From contig JBNJGT010000007.1 in NCBI GenBank assembly GCA_051819765.1, positions 1-39,495 on the forward strand: 39,495 nt of DNA, read 5' to 3'. The notes below the pieces were generated by a model. That model saw only the letters and a program-made list of their open reading frames with translations. It had not been told where the DNA came from and ran no database searches. The position numbers and the translations under genes were made by a program. The DNA is from JBNJGT01 sp051819765 (lineage in GTDB: Archaea; Nanobdellota; Nanobdellia; Woesearchaeales; JACJVW01). Positions 1 through 8,022 of this stretch are shown here, one piece after another. Every line of letters begins with the position of its first letter. The stretch's first letter is position 1.

Positions 1-180
1 CACATTAACTGCTTTTGGGCCTCTGTTGCCTTCCTCAATCTCGAACTCAACTGCGTCATTATCCTGTAGTGTTACGCCTTCTTTGATGCCTGTTACATGC
101 ACAAAGTATTCTTTACCGTCTTCGCCAGCTATAAAGCCGAAACCTTTCATGTCGTTGAAAAATTTTACGTTTCCTTTCAT
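1..180 (-). CDS. Cold-shock domain protein (partial, runs off window start)
   Basis: Translation from the ATG at 180 begins MKGNVKFFNDMKGFGFI and continues through a G-K-E-Y-F-V-H-V segment. These are the RNP1-like KGFGFI and RNP2-like FVH motifs of the CspA family (small OB-fold proteins that bind single-stranded RNA or DNA). About 60 residues are visible and the C-terminus lies outside the window. The start is supported by GGAGG about 8 nt upstream. The gene follows the zinc-ribbon ORF by only 15 nt, so the two are probably co-transcribed. Cold-shock proteins are common in bacteria and patchy in archaea, so this may be an acquired gene. The family call is secure; the cellular role (RNA chaperone) is taken from the family. 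Confidence 0.9.
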   Translation of the reverse strand, partial: MKGNVKFFNDMKGFGFIAGEDGKEYFVHVTGIKEGVTLQDNDAVEFEIEEGNRGPKAVNV

Positions 181-195
181 TTTTGTTCCTCCATT

Positions 196-339
196 TCACC
201 GTCTTCGCCGTTTGGTCGACTCTATATCTGATGAGCCGCAATTCTTACATGTCAAGATGGTCGTTGTTTTTGACTTCTTCCCATGAGAATAATTGCGCCT
301 GCTCTTTATGTTTGTTCCCTTACAATTTCTGCAATTCAT
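196..339 (-). CDS. Tiny zinc-ribbon protein, 47 aa
   Basis: A 47-codon reading frame begins MNCRNCKGTNIKSRRNY and contains two CxxC knuckles (CRNC near residues 3-6 and CKNC near 31-34). It ends in a basic KRRRR tail. This is the layout of a one-zinc ribbon that binds nucleic acid or protein. A GGAGG ribosome binding site sits 3-8 nt before the ATG, and the stop lies 15 nt before the cold-shock gene, so the pair looks like an operon. No named family was recognised. A role alongside the RNA-binding cold-shock protein is only suggested by position. Confidence 0.65.
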   Translation of the reverse strand: MNCRNCKGTNIKSRRNYSHGKKSKTTTILTCKNCGSSDIESTKRRRR

Positions 340-460
340 TTTCTTCCTCCGAGAAGCAGCCGCTACTCAGAGCTCAGAACATGGCCAAAACGTGAAACAG
401 CTTTTCCTCTCATTTTCTCTAATCAGAAATCCTGATTATAGCTTAGGGCAATATGCCTCT

Positions 461-497
461 CTTTATAAATGCTTGTATTTCAAAACGATTAAATAGT
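461..497. promoter_or_regulatory. Divergent TATA elements between zinc-ribbon/csp and S66 genes
   Basis: The gene-free stretch 340-517 holds CTTTATAAATGC at 461-472, which also reads as a TATA box on the other strand, and GATTAAATAG at 488-497. The second element lies about 25 nt before the ATG at 518, the spacing of a leaderless archaeal promoter. The leftward operon has a longer leader carrying its own GGAGG site. Nothing else was recognised in this gap. Confidence 0.5.
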
Positions 498-517
498 GCC
501 AGTACCCACATATCTAT

Positions 518-1455
518 ATGTTAGCGAACTCACTGAAAGACGGAGATACCATCGGGATCATCTCGCCATCCAATTGTATGACCGATGAAAAGAAGCAACT
601 GCTTGATAACGCAGAAAGTGTGATCAAGGGATTCGGCATGGGATTTACCCTGGGACCGCATGCCAGAGCGGTTGATAAATACGGCATATCAGGAGGAGAA
701 CCAGAGGAGCGGGCATCTGATATCAATGCCTTTTTTGTGGATCCTGGCATCAAGGCACTCTGGTGTGCACAGGGAGCACAGCCAACCAAGTCCTTGATCA
801 CCTGGATTTTGACCTGATCAAAAAGAACCCAAAAATATTCATCGGGCTTTCTGATAACACAACGCTGTTGAATGCCATCTACCAGAAGACCGGGCTTGTT
901 ACCTTCCACGGGACTGACGCGAAGAAGGGGAATCCGGATGAATACTTCGACTCTCCCTATTCCCACGAAGAGTTCAGGAAGCGATTCATTGAAGGGAATA
1001 GAAACATCGGCAGGATCAGTGAATGGCGTGAAGTACGTGCCGGAAGGGCAAAGGGAACGATTATCGGGGGGAACCTGCGCTGTTTGCTCAAGCTTGCAGG
1101 CACTGAGTATATGCCTTCCTTTAGGGATAAGATCCTCATACTTGAGACCTACAGTTCAAAAACCAGGGAAACCCTGTTCTTGCTGACCCAGCTGAAGCAG
1201 ATGGCCTTCGATGAGGTTGCAGGAATAGTGGTAGGCCATATCTATGGAATGGACTCGGAAGCCCAGTATGATCGTGATGGAAAGCGGGTCCGGTTCGAGG
1301 ATATCCTTCTTGAGATGTCTGCGGGATACACATTTCCCATCCTCAAGATGCATGAGTTTGGCCACAAGTGTCCGAGTACTTTTCTCCCCATCGGGACCGA
1401 GGCAGTGATCGACAAGGGATTGTTCCTGACAGGGGATTTCCTTCACAAAGCTTAA
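518..1455 (+). pseudogene. S66-family LD-carboxypeptidase / MccF-like peptidase, frameshifted
   Basis: Two overlapping reading frames encode consecutive parts of one S66 serine peptidase. The N-terminal part (from 518) carries DGDTIGIISPSN and runs to an early stop at 817. The rest is read in another frame from about 772 on. The second part keeps the nucleophile motif FIGLSDNT, the ILILETY segment with the catalytic Glu, and GHKCPSTFLPIG with the catalytic His. The break falls at about 770-782, where the family has a glycine-rich RGGY-type segment, and fits loss of one base. S66 enzymes either trim murein tetrapeptides (LdcA) or destroy microcin C-type peptide nucleotides (MccF). Archaea without murein make the MccF-like role more plausible, but that is inference. 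All catalytic residues survive, so a sequencing error is as likely as true decay. Confidence 0.8.
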
Positions 1456-1481
1456 AAAAGGCAAAGAAAACCTTGTCGGAC

Positions 1482-2312
1482 ATGAATCAGATACGAACAG
1501 TACTATTACTTGGACTGTTGAGCGGATTGCTCCTCATGGTGGGACAATTGGTAGGAGGGGTTTCAGGATTGACGATTGCCCTCATTCTGGCGGTTGTGAT
1601 GAATTTCGGGAGTTACTGGTTCTCAGACAAGATTGTCCTTAAGATATACCGGGCCAAGAAGGTTGATGAGGGGTCCTACCCGCGGCTCTACAGGATGGTG
1701 CGGGATGTGGCACACCGGGCAAACCTGCCTATGCCCCGGGTCTATGTCATACCCAGTCAAAACCCGAACGCTTTCGCGACAGGCCGGAATCCAAAGCATG
1801 CGGCAGTGGCCTTCACCAAGGGCATCATGGAGCTCCTGGAAGAGGAAGAGCTAAAGGGAGTGATAGCTCACGAGATGTCTCATGTACGAAATCGGGATAT
1901 CCTGATCTCATCCATTGCGGCAACGATTGCAGCAGTCATCTCATATGTTGCCATGATGGCGCGGTGGGCTGCGATCTTCGGAGGCTTTCGGGATGACGAT
2001 AACCCGCTGGAGTTCATTGTCCTTGCCCTGTTATCACCGATCATCGCATTCCTGATACAGATGGGCATCTCCAGGAGCAGGGAGTACCAGGCTGATGCCA
2101 GCGCAAAGCATATCCTACACTCAGGAGAGGGCCTTGCCAGGGCACTGGAGAAATTGCACACGCAAAGCAAGCGGACGCCCATGGATTTCGGTTCAGAAAG
2201 CGGGGCGAGCCTGTTCATCGTGAACCCGTTCCGGGCGAAGAGCCTTTTGAACCTGTTCAGCACCCATCCCCCCATCGAGGAGCGGATCAGGCGCCTTCGT
2301 AAGGCTCATTGA
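1482..2312 (+). CDS. htpX: HtpX-family membrane zinc metalloprotease
   Basis: The 276-residue product matches HtpX (peptidase family M48), an integral-membrane protease that degrades damaged membrane proteins. Two hydrophobic segments lie near residues 5-25 and 28-47. The zinc site is HEMSH at 130-134, with the third ligand Glu201 in EYQADA. Two more membrane segments fall at about 143-165 and 177-195. The C-terminal STHPPIEERI is typical of the family. The ATG at 1482 was chosen because upstream in-frame codons would add non-homologous sequence overlapping the S66 gene. Its last 26 nt overlap, tail to tail, the end of hef. Confidence 0.93.
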   Translation: MNQIRTVLLLGLLSGLLLMVGQLVGGVSGLTIALILAVVMNFGSYWFSDKIVLKIYRAKKVDEGSYPRLYRMVRDVAHRANLPMPRVYVIPSQNPNAFATGRNPKHAAVAFTKGIMELLEEEELKGVIAHEMSHVRNRDILISSIAATIAAVISYVAMMARWAAIFGGFRDDDNPLEFIVLALLSPIIAFLIQMGISRSREYQADASAKHILHSGEGLARALEKLHTQSKRTPMDFGSESGASLFIVNPFRAKSLLNLFSTHPPIEERIRRLRKAH

Positions 2313-4476
2313 ACAGATCGGTGAGTTTTTGGGCGATTACGGGTCCGACCTTGTTCACCTTTTTCAGTTCTTCTTCTGAGGCAGTGGCAAGATTCTTGAT
2401 GGTTCCAAAATGGGTGAGCAGGTCTTTTGCTAGCAACCCGCCAACTCCTGGAAGTGATGAGACCACATGCTCCTGCAATTCTTTGTGCGTCACCGGCTTT
2501 CTCTCAGCCGTTGGAGTAAAGTCACCTGATTCCTGCTGTTCACGCTTGGCGATGAGAAAGAGGAGATCAGCAGTCTCCCGGCTGGTCTTTGTGTACAGGA
2601 TCGGAATGCCAAAGCTCACGGTGATTGTCGCAAGCATCCCTTTGATCGCATTCGGATGCACGTTTCGCAGAGAATACAGGTCTTGGTTGCCCTCAACAAT
2701 CACCAAGGGACGGGCAAAGCTGTTTCGCAGATCCTTGATCTGGGAGAGAAGCCTGCCATCAACAATAGAGTCAACAAAATCAGGGATGGTCTTGTACTCG
2801 ATGCCGACCCGGTTGGAAATGATGTAGTCTGCGACCTCAAGTTTCTCCAGTTGCATGATTGTGCCGCTATCAACAAGGTTCTTGATGACAGGAGATCCCT
2901 TTTCGCGATAGTCAGCAACAATCCTTACTGTTTCCTTAACATATTCGGAAAGGGTCTCCCGGGGTTTGAAATTCATGTTTTTCTTGAGTTCCTTTAGGGC
3001 AGAATACATGCGCCTTTCTTTGTGCTTTGCTGACCAGCGGTAGGCCTCGTCCCGGGTCTTTTTTGCTATGAGTACATAGACTGCACCCTTATCCTGGCGG
3101 CCGGTTCTTCCCCGCCGCTGAACATGGCGGATGACAGATGGGACGGGTTCAAAAAAAACTACTTCATCCACCTTGGGGATGTCAAGACCTTCTTCACCGA
3201 CGGAAGTCATGATGATTGTATTGAATTTACCCTCACGGAAGTCGTCAAGCATTGCGATCTGTTGCTTCTGGGAAAGGCCAGTCCCGCCTTTCTTCTGCTG
3301 TCCGACAAAGACCTGGGGGATGATGCCTGGCACCTCAGTAAGGGCGTTTGATACCGCAGTTGCGGTATCCCTGTACTGGGTGAAGACGATGAGCTTTGCC
3401 TGGGGATTCTTTTGAAGCAGTGATTGTGTCAGGTCTTTTAGTTCAGCAAACTTGGGGTGCTCGATGCCATCCTCAATCAGGCTTTCCACCAGAAGGTAGG
3501 CAGACTTGAAGTTTGCGTCCCTGACCAGGTTCTGGACAGCCTTGACCTTTGATGAGCGAGCCTCTTTCACGAGCTTTGACAGGTAGGTGTAAAGGGACCT
3601 GACACCCTGAGACTCGAGAAGCTCGATTGCATGGTAGATCTTCATCGCCTCTGCAACCAGGGAAAGGGATTTCAGGACACCAAAGTCCTTGTTACCCTGA
3701 TTCATCTCTCCCACCAGCTGACCCTGGACCCCCAGGAGCTCACGTTTTGAGATGCCTTGGGTATTCTGGATGAAGCCATTCTCTTTGATCTGGGACAGCT
3801 TTTCTGTCAGCGCGGCCTCAAGGTACCGCTTACAGTCAAGAAATCGCTTCGGAAGGTCAACTTCCCGATAATTGATCTCTATCTCTTTCACATAAGGTTT
3901 TACATCTTCGTCGTCATATGTCCTGATCTCAATATCTTCAATGTGAAGATTCTCGCAGACCTCACGGATCTTTTCCTGATCACCGCCTGGTGAGGCAGTG
4001 AGTGCCAGGATGCGAGGGTATTTGCCAGTGCGCATGTACATCTTGGAGATCCAGACATAGGAATAGTCGCCGACCGCCCGGTGGGCCTCGTCTACCCCCA
4101 GGAGAGAAACATGGGAAAGATCGATCTTTCCCGAGATTATATCATTTTCAAGACCCTGAGGAGTACTGAAGATGACATTGGCATCCTTCCATAGCTCCGA
4201 GCGCTTTTTCGGGCTGATGTTGCCGGTGAAGATCGCCAACTTCTCTTCAGGGATGTCAAAATTTTCCCGAAAGACATCGTAGTACTGATGGATGAGGGGC
4301 CGTGTGGGGCCGATAAAGAGCACCTTGGAACCAGGGTATTGCTTGAGGCGCTGGGCAGCAACCATGAGAAAGATATTTGTCTTTCCAAGACCTGTGGGAA
4401 GCACCACCAGGGCGTTTTTCAGGGCGCAGGTGGAAAAGATGGTCTCCTGGTACAGGCGAGGAGTGAAACTGATCAT
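2287..4476 (-). CDS. hef: Hef: helicase-ERCC4 nuclease fusion for fork repair
   Basis: A 729-residue archaeal Hef (FANCM/XPF relative), which unwinds and cuts stalled forks and branched DNA. The helicase half has Walker A PTGLGKT (27-33), DEAH (129-132), TASPGG (about 160-165) and motif VI QRRGRTGR (about 453-460), with a helical insert between the RecA lobes. The ERCC4-type nuclease core begins near 545 (VADYIISNRVGIEYKTIPD) and is followed by a tandem helix-hairpin-helix region (LPGVGGLLA; NKVGPVIA). The nuclease signature is normally ERKxxxD; here it reads EYKxxxD. An upstream TTG at 4485 is in frame, but the ATG at 4476 lies 25 nt from TATTTAAAATA, so I chose the ATG. The 3' end overlaps htpX. 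Confidence 0.93.
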   Translation of the reverse strand: MISFTPRLYQETIFSTCALKNALVVLPTGLGKTNIFLMVAAQRLKQYPGSKVLFIGPTRPLIHQYYDVFRENFDIPEEKLAIFTGNISPKKRSELWKDANVIFSTPQGLENDIISGKIDLSHVSLLGVDEAHRAVGDYSYVWISKMYMRTGKYPRILALTASPGGDQEKIREVCENLHIEDIEIRTYDDEDVKPYVKEIEINYREVDLPKRFLDCKRYLEAALTEKLSQIKENGFIQNTQGISKRELLGVQGQLVGEMNQGNKDFGVLKSLSLVAEAMKIYHAIELLESQGVRSLYTYLSKLVKEARSSKVKAVQNLVRDANFKSAYLLVESLIEDGIEHPKFAELKDLTQSLLQKNPQAKLIVFTQYRDTATAVSNALTEVPGIIPQVFVGQQKKGGTGLSQKQQIAMLDDFREGKFNTIIMTSVGEEGLDIPKVDEVVFFEPVPSVIRHVQRRGRTGRQDKGAVYVLIAKKTRDEAYRWSAKHKERRMYSALKELKKNMNFKPRETLSEYVKETVRIVADYREKGSPVIKNLVDSGTIMQLEKLEVADYIISNRVGIEYKTIPDFVDSIVDGRLLSQIKDLRNSFARPLVIVEGNQDLYSLRNVHPNAIKGMLATITVSFGIPILYTKTSRETADLLFLIAKREQQESGDFTPTAERKPVTHKELQEHVVSSLPGVGGLLAKDLLTHFGTIKNLATASEEELKKVNKVGPVIAQKLTDLFNEPYEGA

Positions 4477-4493
4477 GTGATGCAAGGTTATGT

Positions 4494-4569
4494 CTTATTT
4501 TAAATAGGTTACGCGTCCATGTCCTTTGGGCCTATGTCGCTACCATTTAGACACGAAACTTTTATAAAT
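4494..4569. promoter_or_regulatory. Divergent promoters for hef and the macro-domain gene
   Basis: On the minus strand TATTTAAAATAAG (4494-4506) is centred about 25 nt before the hef ATG. On the plus strand CTTTTATAAATTG (about 4559-4571) is centred about 26 nt before the ATG at 4591. Both spacings fit leaderless transcripts, and no ribosome binding site precedes either ATG. Confidence 0.65.
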
Positions 4570-4590
4570 TGAGTCGTATGTTTCCCCGAA

Positions 4591-5079
4591 ATGCGGATTA
4601 ACAACAGAGATTATGTGGTCGATTCAACTGCAGAGGCCATTGCCCATGGATGCAACTGTAAAGGTATCATGGGAAAAGGGGCTGCCCTTGGTATTCGTCG
4701 GTTCTACGATGATACTATGTATAGGGAATATCTAAAACGCTGTGAACTTGGCCTATTCACGCCTGGAACACTCTATTCATACAGGGAACCTGATAAGCCA
4801 ATCCTCTATAATCTAGCGATCCAGAATAATCCAGGAAAAAAGGCAAAACTTGTGCATGTCCAATCTTGCTTGGAAAAACTTGTTGAAGATCTTGAGAACC
4901 ACGATATACACACATTAGGGATTACTCCCCTGGGAGCCCATAACGGAGGCTTATCTCAAGCGGATGTCATCAATTGCATCCGGGAGAGATTCTCTGGGAC
5001 ATCAGTAGATGTGACAATTTACACCGCCTCAGACCAAGTACCTCTCAAGACACCCTATAGACATCTTCGCTTGGTGTGA
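4591..5079 (+). CDS. DarG-like macro-domain protein (putative ADP-ribosyl hydrolase / antitoxin)
   Basis: The 162-residue protein is a single macro domain. Visible signatures are HGCNCKGIMGKGAALGI (residues 20-36), a K-K-A-K-L segment where DarG macro domains carry a conserved lysine, and TPLGAHNGGLSQADV, which corresponds to the PPLGSGLGGLxWxxV loop of the DarG type. Macro domains bind ADP-ribose; the DarG subgroup removes ADP-ribose from thymidine in DNA and neutralises the toxin DarT. Full DarG has an extra C-terminal region that is missing here. The gene ends one base from the stop of the convergent HD/DarT-like gene, which supports a functional pair. The surrounding DNA is AT-richer than the flanks. 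Macro-domain assignment is firm; antitoxin activity is inference. Confidence 0.85.
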   Translation: MRINNRDYVVDSTAEAIAHGCNCKGIMGKGAALGIRRFYDDTMYREYLKRCELGLFTPGTLYSYREPDKPILYNLAIQNNPGKKAKLVHVQSCLEKLVEDLENHDIHTLGITPLGAHNGGLSQADVINCIRERFSGTSVDVTIYTASDQVPLKTPYRHLRLV

Positions 5080-5080
5080 C

Positions 5081-7453
5081 CTACGCCGCTATCTTCAACT
5101 GTTTGGCAAGATATTTTAGTTCATCCATCTCTGCACGATATACCAGGGCATAGTCACTTATGAGATGAACAGAAAGCGGTAGTTGATGTCTGTGAAGCAA
5201 TTCCTGTACCTGTGCTTCCCTGCCTTTAAACACATACAGTTTGCATATGAACGATGTGGGAATATTCTTATCAATCACCAGGTCACGGGTCAATTTATTG
5301 TGGTGTACAAGCTGTTCTTCAGAGGCAAAGACCCCGCCCATCATTATCCTATTCCACAAGATATGCTTGTATAACTGGGGACTGAGCTCTAGTATCACAC
5401 TATCCTGCGTGGAATAATTGGAGATGATCTTATAAAAATCTTCCTTGGCATTGAAGGGAGGTGGAGCAGCCAGAAATGTGAGCCATTTCATCTCCTTCTT
5501 GAAGAACTTGGAACGGACACCTTTGAACGTATCAACGGATTGAATCTTTTGCAGGTCAGCTTCTTTCATGTGCTCAAAGTAGTCTTGTATCTCATACCTC
5601 TTACGCTCATAGAGTGGATCATCGGGATTTAAGCTGGAGAGCTTTTTGTGGAATGCCTTCAACAGTAAGGGTGCAATGGCGCCATACTCAAGAATCAGCT
5701 TCAATGAATCAATGGACGTTATGTGGTAATAGCATAACGGAATCGTCCCCTTTATTACTGCTTGTATCTCGTTTCTGGTAAGGCCGCAGGACAGGGTCTT
5801 GCACCTGCTTTCTTGCGAAGACTGGAGAGAAGAAATGTCTACCTTGTCCTGCTTGCTTTGGATTCGCTCATGGCCGATGAAACTTTGGATCTCCTCTTTT
5901 GATGGATGAGTCCGTGACTGACCAGTGAAGAAATAATCAAAACAGCTGTTTGTTATCCTGTTCACTATCTTTGCGTCAACTTCTGATGCGGCGATTATGT
6001 ATATCTCAAATAGGTATTGATATGATTCGACATCATCCATGAAGAGATTGATCCTGGGAAGAATGCATTCTCCCACAAAAAAGGCAAAATTGCGCAGGAA
6101 CTCTTTGCCATGCGGTCTTATGATATCAATTATTTGCCGTGTGCCATGCCTGACAAGCAATGGCTGGATACTCTGCAGACTCTCAAGGACATAAATGAAT
6201 TGGGATCCGCTAATCTCTTTTATGTCCAACAATTCTTCAATGCCGCGTTGCAAGAGAAATGGCTCAAACTGCATCAACAGTTCAACCATCCTGACCCGAT
6301 CCTTAGAAAATCCGATTAACCTGAAGATTTCCTCCCAATGATTAATGCAATACAGCATAAATTTCTGATGCCCATAGGGAAGCTTTTCCTGGAAAATCAT
6401 GTGTACCGCAGATCGCTTCTCCTCCAGTGAATTCGATGGAAAGGATCGCGAGATGATACGGGTGTATTCCAACTCAATCGCTTGTTCCTTTGATAGATCA
6501 GCAAACCCAACTTTTGAGAAAAGAAATCGGCCATTCTTTTTTACAGCATAGATGTCAGCTTTGGTGATAATCTTGAGGAGGAGGAGGTTTTGTTTCTCTT
6601 TCAAGTCTCTCACAAGACTGTTGATCGCGGCTGCCTTCTTTGTGATGGGAACCTTAAATGCAAGATCACCCAAGGAGTCATGGTAATACACCAGGCGACC
6701 CACAATATTGATTATATAATCTTTGTATCCCAACTGTTGCATCCGTTTCTTACAGATGAAAAAGGAACGCTTGGGATGATCCGGGTCAGTAGCAGGCCTG
6801 TGCAGCCTAGAGCCACCGTTCTTGCCAAGGTCATGGAAGAATAGGACAAGGGAAATGATCTTTTGGTATGTTTGATCAAGCCACATGAATTCTGGTATCT
6901 GCTTCAGATGGTCGATGGCAACAAAGGTGTGCTCATCAATGCGAAAACTATGTATCTTATGAGGCCAGCCAGTCTTATCAGAGCATATCCTGCCCCACTC
7001 AGGAACATGTTCTTCAATAGCGCCCACATTACTGATTTTTTTTAGATCCCCTATATTCTTGTAGGCATTCTCGATGATACTCTTCAGTTGCTCAACAGAG
7101 ATATGCTGCTTTGCCTTGAAATATTTAGCCACATATATCTCATTCGGATGCAATCGTCTTTCCCGGATTGCCCTGTCAAGAACTCCTTCTATGCCCTTGA
7201 TCCTTGCTTCAATAAACTTGCGGTTCTCAACGTTATTGCCCCCGGAATACTTGATGATCTCCTCGATGAACTGCAATAGCAGCTCCTCATACTTGTTTTG
7301 AAACCCCATCTGCCAGAGCTGATCAAATATATCCTGGGCCTTATGCTGAAATTGTGCCAGATCATCAGCTGTTCCCCAAAACGTGCCATGCTTCCAAAAA
7401 GACGCAGTAAACTCTTTGATTATGGTCTCATACTGTCGTCTGTCGTATTCCAT
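5081..7453 (-). CDS. GlnD-like HD domain protein with C-terminal putative DarT-like ADP-ribosyltransferase
   Basis: A 790-residue protein (residue numbers here count from the TTG two codons upstream). Residues 1-140 are helical. At 147-300 is an HD phosphohydrolase of the GlnD type: VPEWGRI, then HKIHSFRIDEHT, FFHDLGK (208-213) and YYHDSLGD. Residues 330-550 are helical with no recognised family. At 577-593 YYHITSIDSLKLILEYG resembles the start of DarT/DUF4433 toxins, followed by WLTFLAAPPPF (659-669), VILELSP (688-694), FASEEQL (711-717) and a C-terminal PLSVHLISDYALVYR (761-775) that parallels the end of DarT. DarT ADP-ribosylates thymidine in single-stranded DNA. The ATG at 7453 lies 2 nt after the stop of the MBL gene, so it was preferred to TTG. 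HD call strong; ART call moderate. Confidence 0.7.
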   Translation of the reverse strand: MEYDRRQYETIIKEFTASFWKHGTFWGTADDLAQFQHKAQDIFDQLWQMGFQNKYEELLLQFIEEIIKYSGGNNVENRKFIEARIKGIEGVLDRAIRERRLHPNEIYVAKYFKAKQHISVEQLKSIIENAYKNIGDLKKISNVGAIEEHVPEWGRICSDKTGWPHKIHSFRIDEHTFVAIDHLKQIPEFMWLDQTYQKIISLVLFFHDLGKNGGSRLHRPATDPDHPKRSFFICKKRMQQLGYKDYIINIVGRLVYYHDSLGDLAFKVPITKKAAAINSLVRDLKEKQNLLLLKIITKADIYAVKKNGRFLFSKVGFADLSKEQAIELEYTRIISRSFPSNSLEEKRSAVHMIFQEKLPYGHQKFMLYCINHWEEIFRLIGFSKDRVRMVELLMQFEPFLLQRGIEELLDIKEISGSQFIYVLESLQSIQPLLVRHGTRQIIDIIRPHGKEFLRNFAFFVGECILPRINLFMDDVESYQYLFEIYIIAASEVDAKIVNRITNSCFDYFFTGQSRTHPSKEEIQSFIGHERIQSKQDKVDISSLQSSQESRCKTLSCGLTRNEIQAVIKGTIPLCYYHITSIDSLKLILEYGAIAPLLLKAFHKKLSSLNPDDPLYERKRYEIQDYFEHMKEADLQKIQSVDTFKGVRSKFFKKEMKWLTFLAAPPPFNAKEDFYKIISNYSTQDSVILELSPQLYKHILWNRIMMGGVFASEEQLVHHNKLTRDLVIDKNIPTSFICKLYVFKGREAQVQELLHRHQLPLSVHLISDYALVYRAEMDELKYLAKQLKIAA

Positions 7454-7455
7454 CT

Positions 7456-8022
7456 TCAATAATCATGACCCGGGCAGAGAATGGCGTCGGAGTAGCGGTT
7501 GAGCACTTTGATCGTTCCTTGGATCGCATGCTCGTTTGATGTGGGTAGGTCGACTCTGCCGATGATCCCTTTACCAAAGAGGGTGTCACCTGAGAACAGG
7601 ATGTTCTTATCCTCATGATAATAGCAGACGCTCCCACGGGTGTGACCAGGCGAGGGGATGACCTTGAGGGAGCCCATGTTCTCGGCGGCGTAGAGATCGC
7701 GCCCCTTGAGGAGATCAATCTCCTCTTTACCGAGGACTGCCCCCTGGGGGTCACGGTAGAGATCGCTGATGGCGACCCGGCTTGCATGGACCATAGCTTC
7801 AGGAAATGCGTCCAGAGCACCAAGATGATCATAGTGGAGATGGGTCAAAAGAATGGTCTTGATCTTCTTTGGTTCAATGATCTCATTGATATGGCTGAGG
7901 ATTTCTTGCTTTTCCTCGAGAACACCTGCATCAATAAGAATGGGGGCCTCTTCCAGGAGCAGGTAGACGTTGGATTTACCCTTGAACTTGTACACGGAAT
8001 CCGCAATCTGGATGGTTTTCAT
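7456..8022 (-). CDS. Metallo-beta-lactamase-fold hydrolase (glyoxalase II-like)
   Basis: The 188-residue protein has the MBL metal site THLHYDH (HxHxDH at 61-66), GHT (His127), GDT (Asp146) and a terminal GHDY (His186), so both zinc sites are complete. It is the short single-domain type related to glyoxalase II and other thioester or phosphoester hydrolases; the substrate cannot be read from sequence. Its ATG overlaps the stop of the upstream site-2-protease homologue by 4 nt, and its stop is 2 nt before the HD/DarT-like gene, so it sits in the middle of a three-gene operon. Confidence 0.9.
   Translation of the reverse strand: MKTIQIADSVYKFKGKSNVYLLLEEAPILIDAGVLEEKQEILSHINEIIEPKKIKTILLTHLHYDHLGALDAFPEAMVHASRVAISDLYRDPQGAVLGKEEIDLLKGRDLYAAENMGSLKVIPSPGHTRGSVCYYHEDKNILFSGDTLFGKGIIGRVDLPTSNEHAIQGTIKVLNRYSDAILCPGHDY

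Noticed and set aside
26..395. Plus-strand open frames at the left edge
   Set aside because: They are complements of the cold-shock and zinc-ribbon genes, whose minus-strand products have clear motifs and ribosome binding sites.
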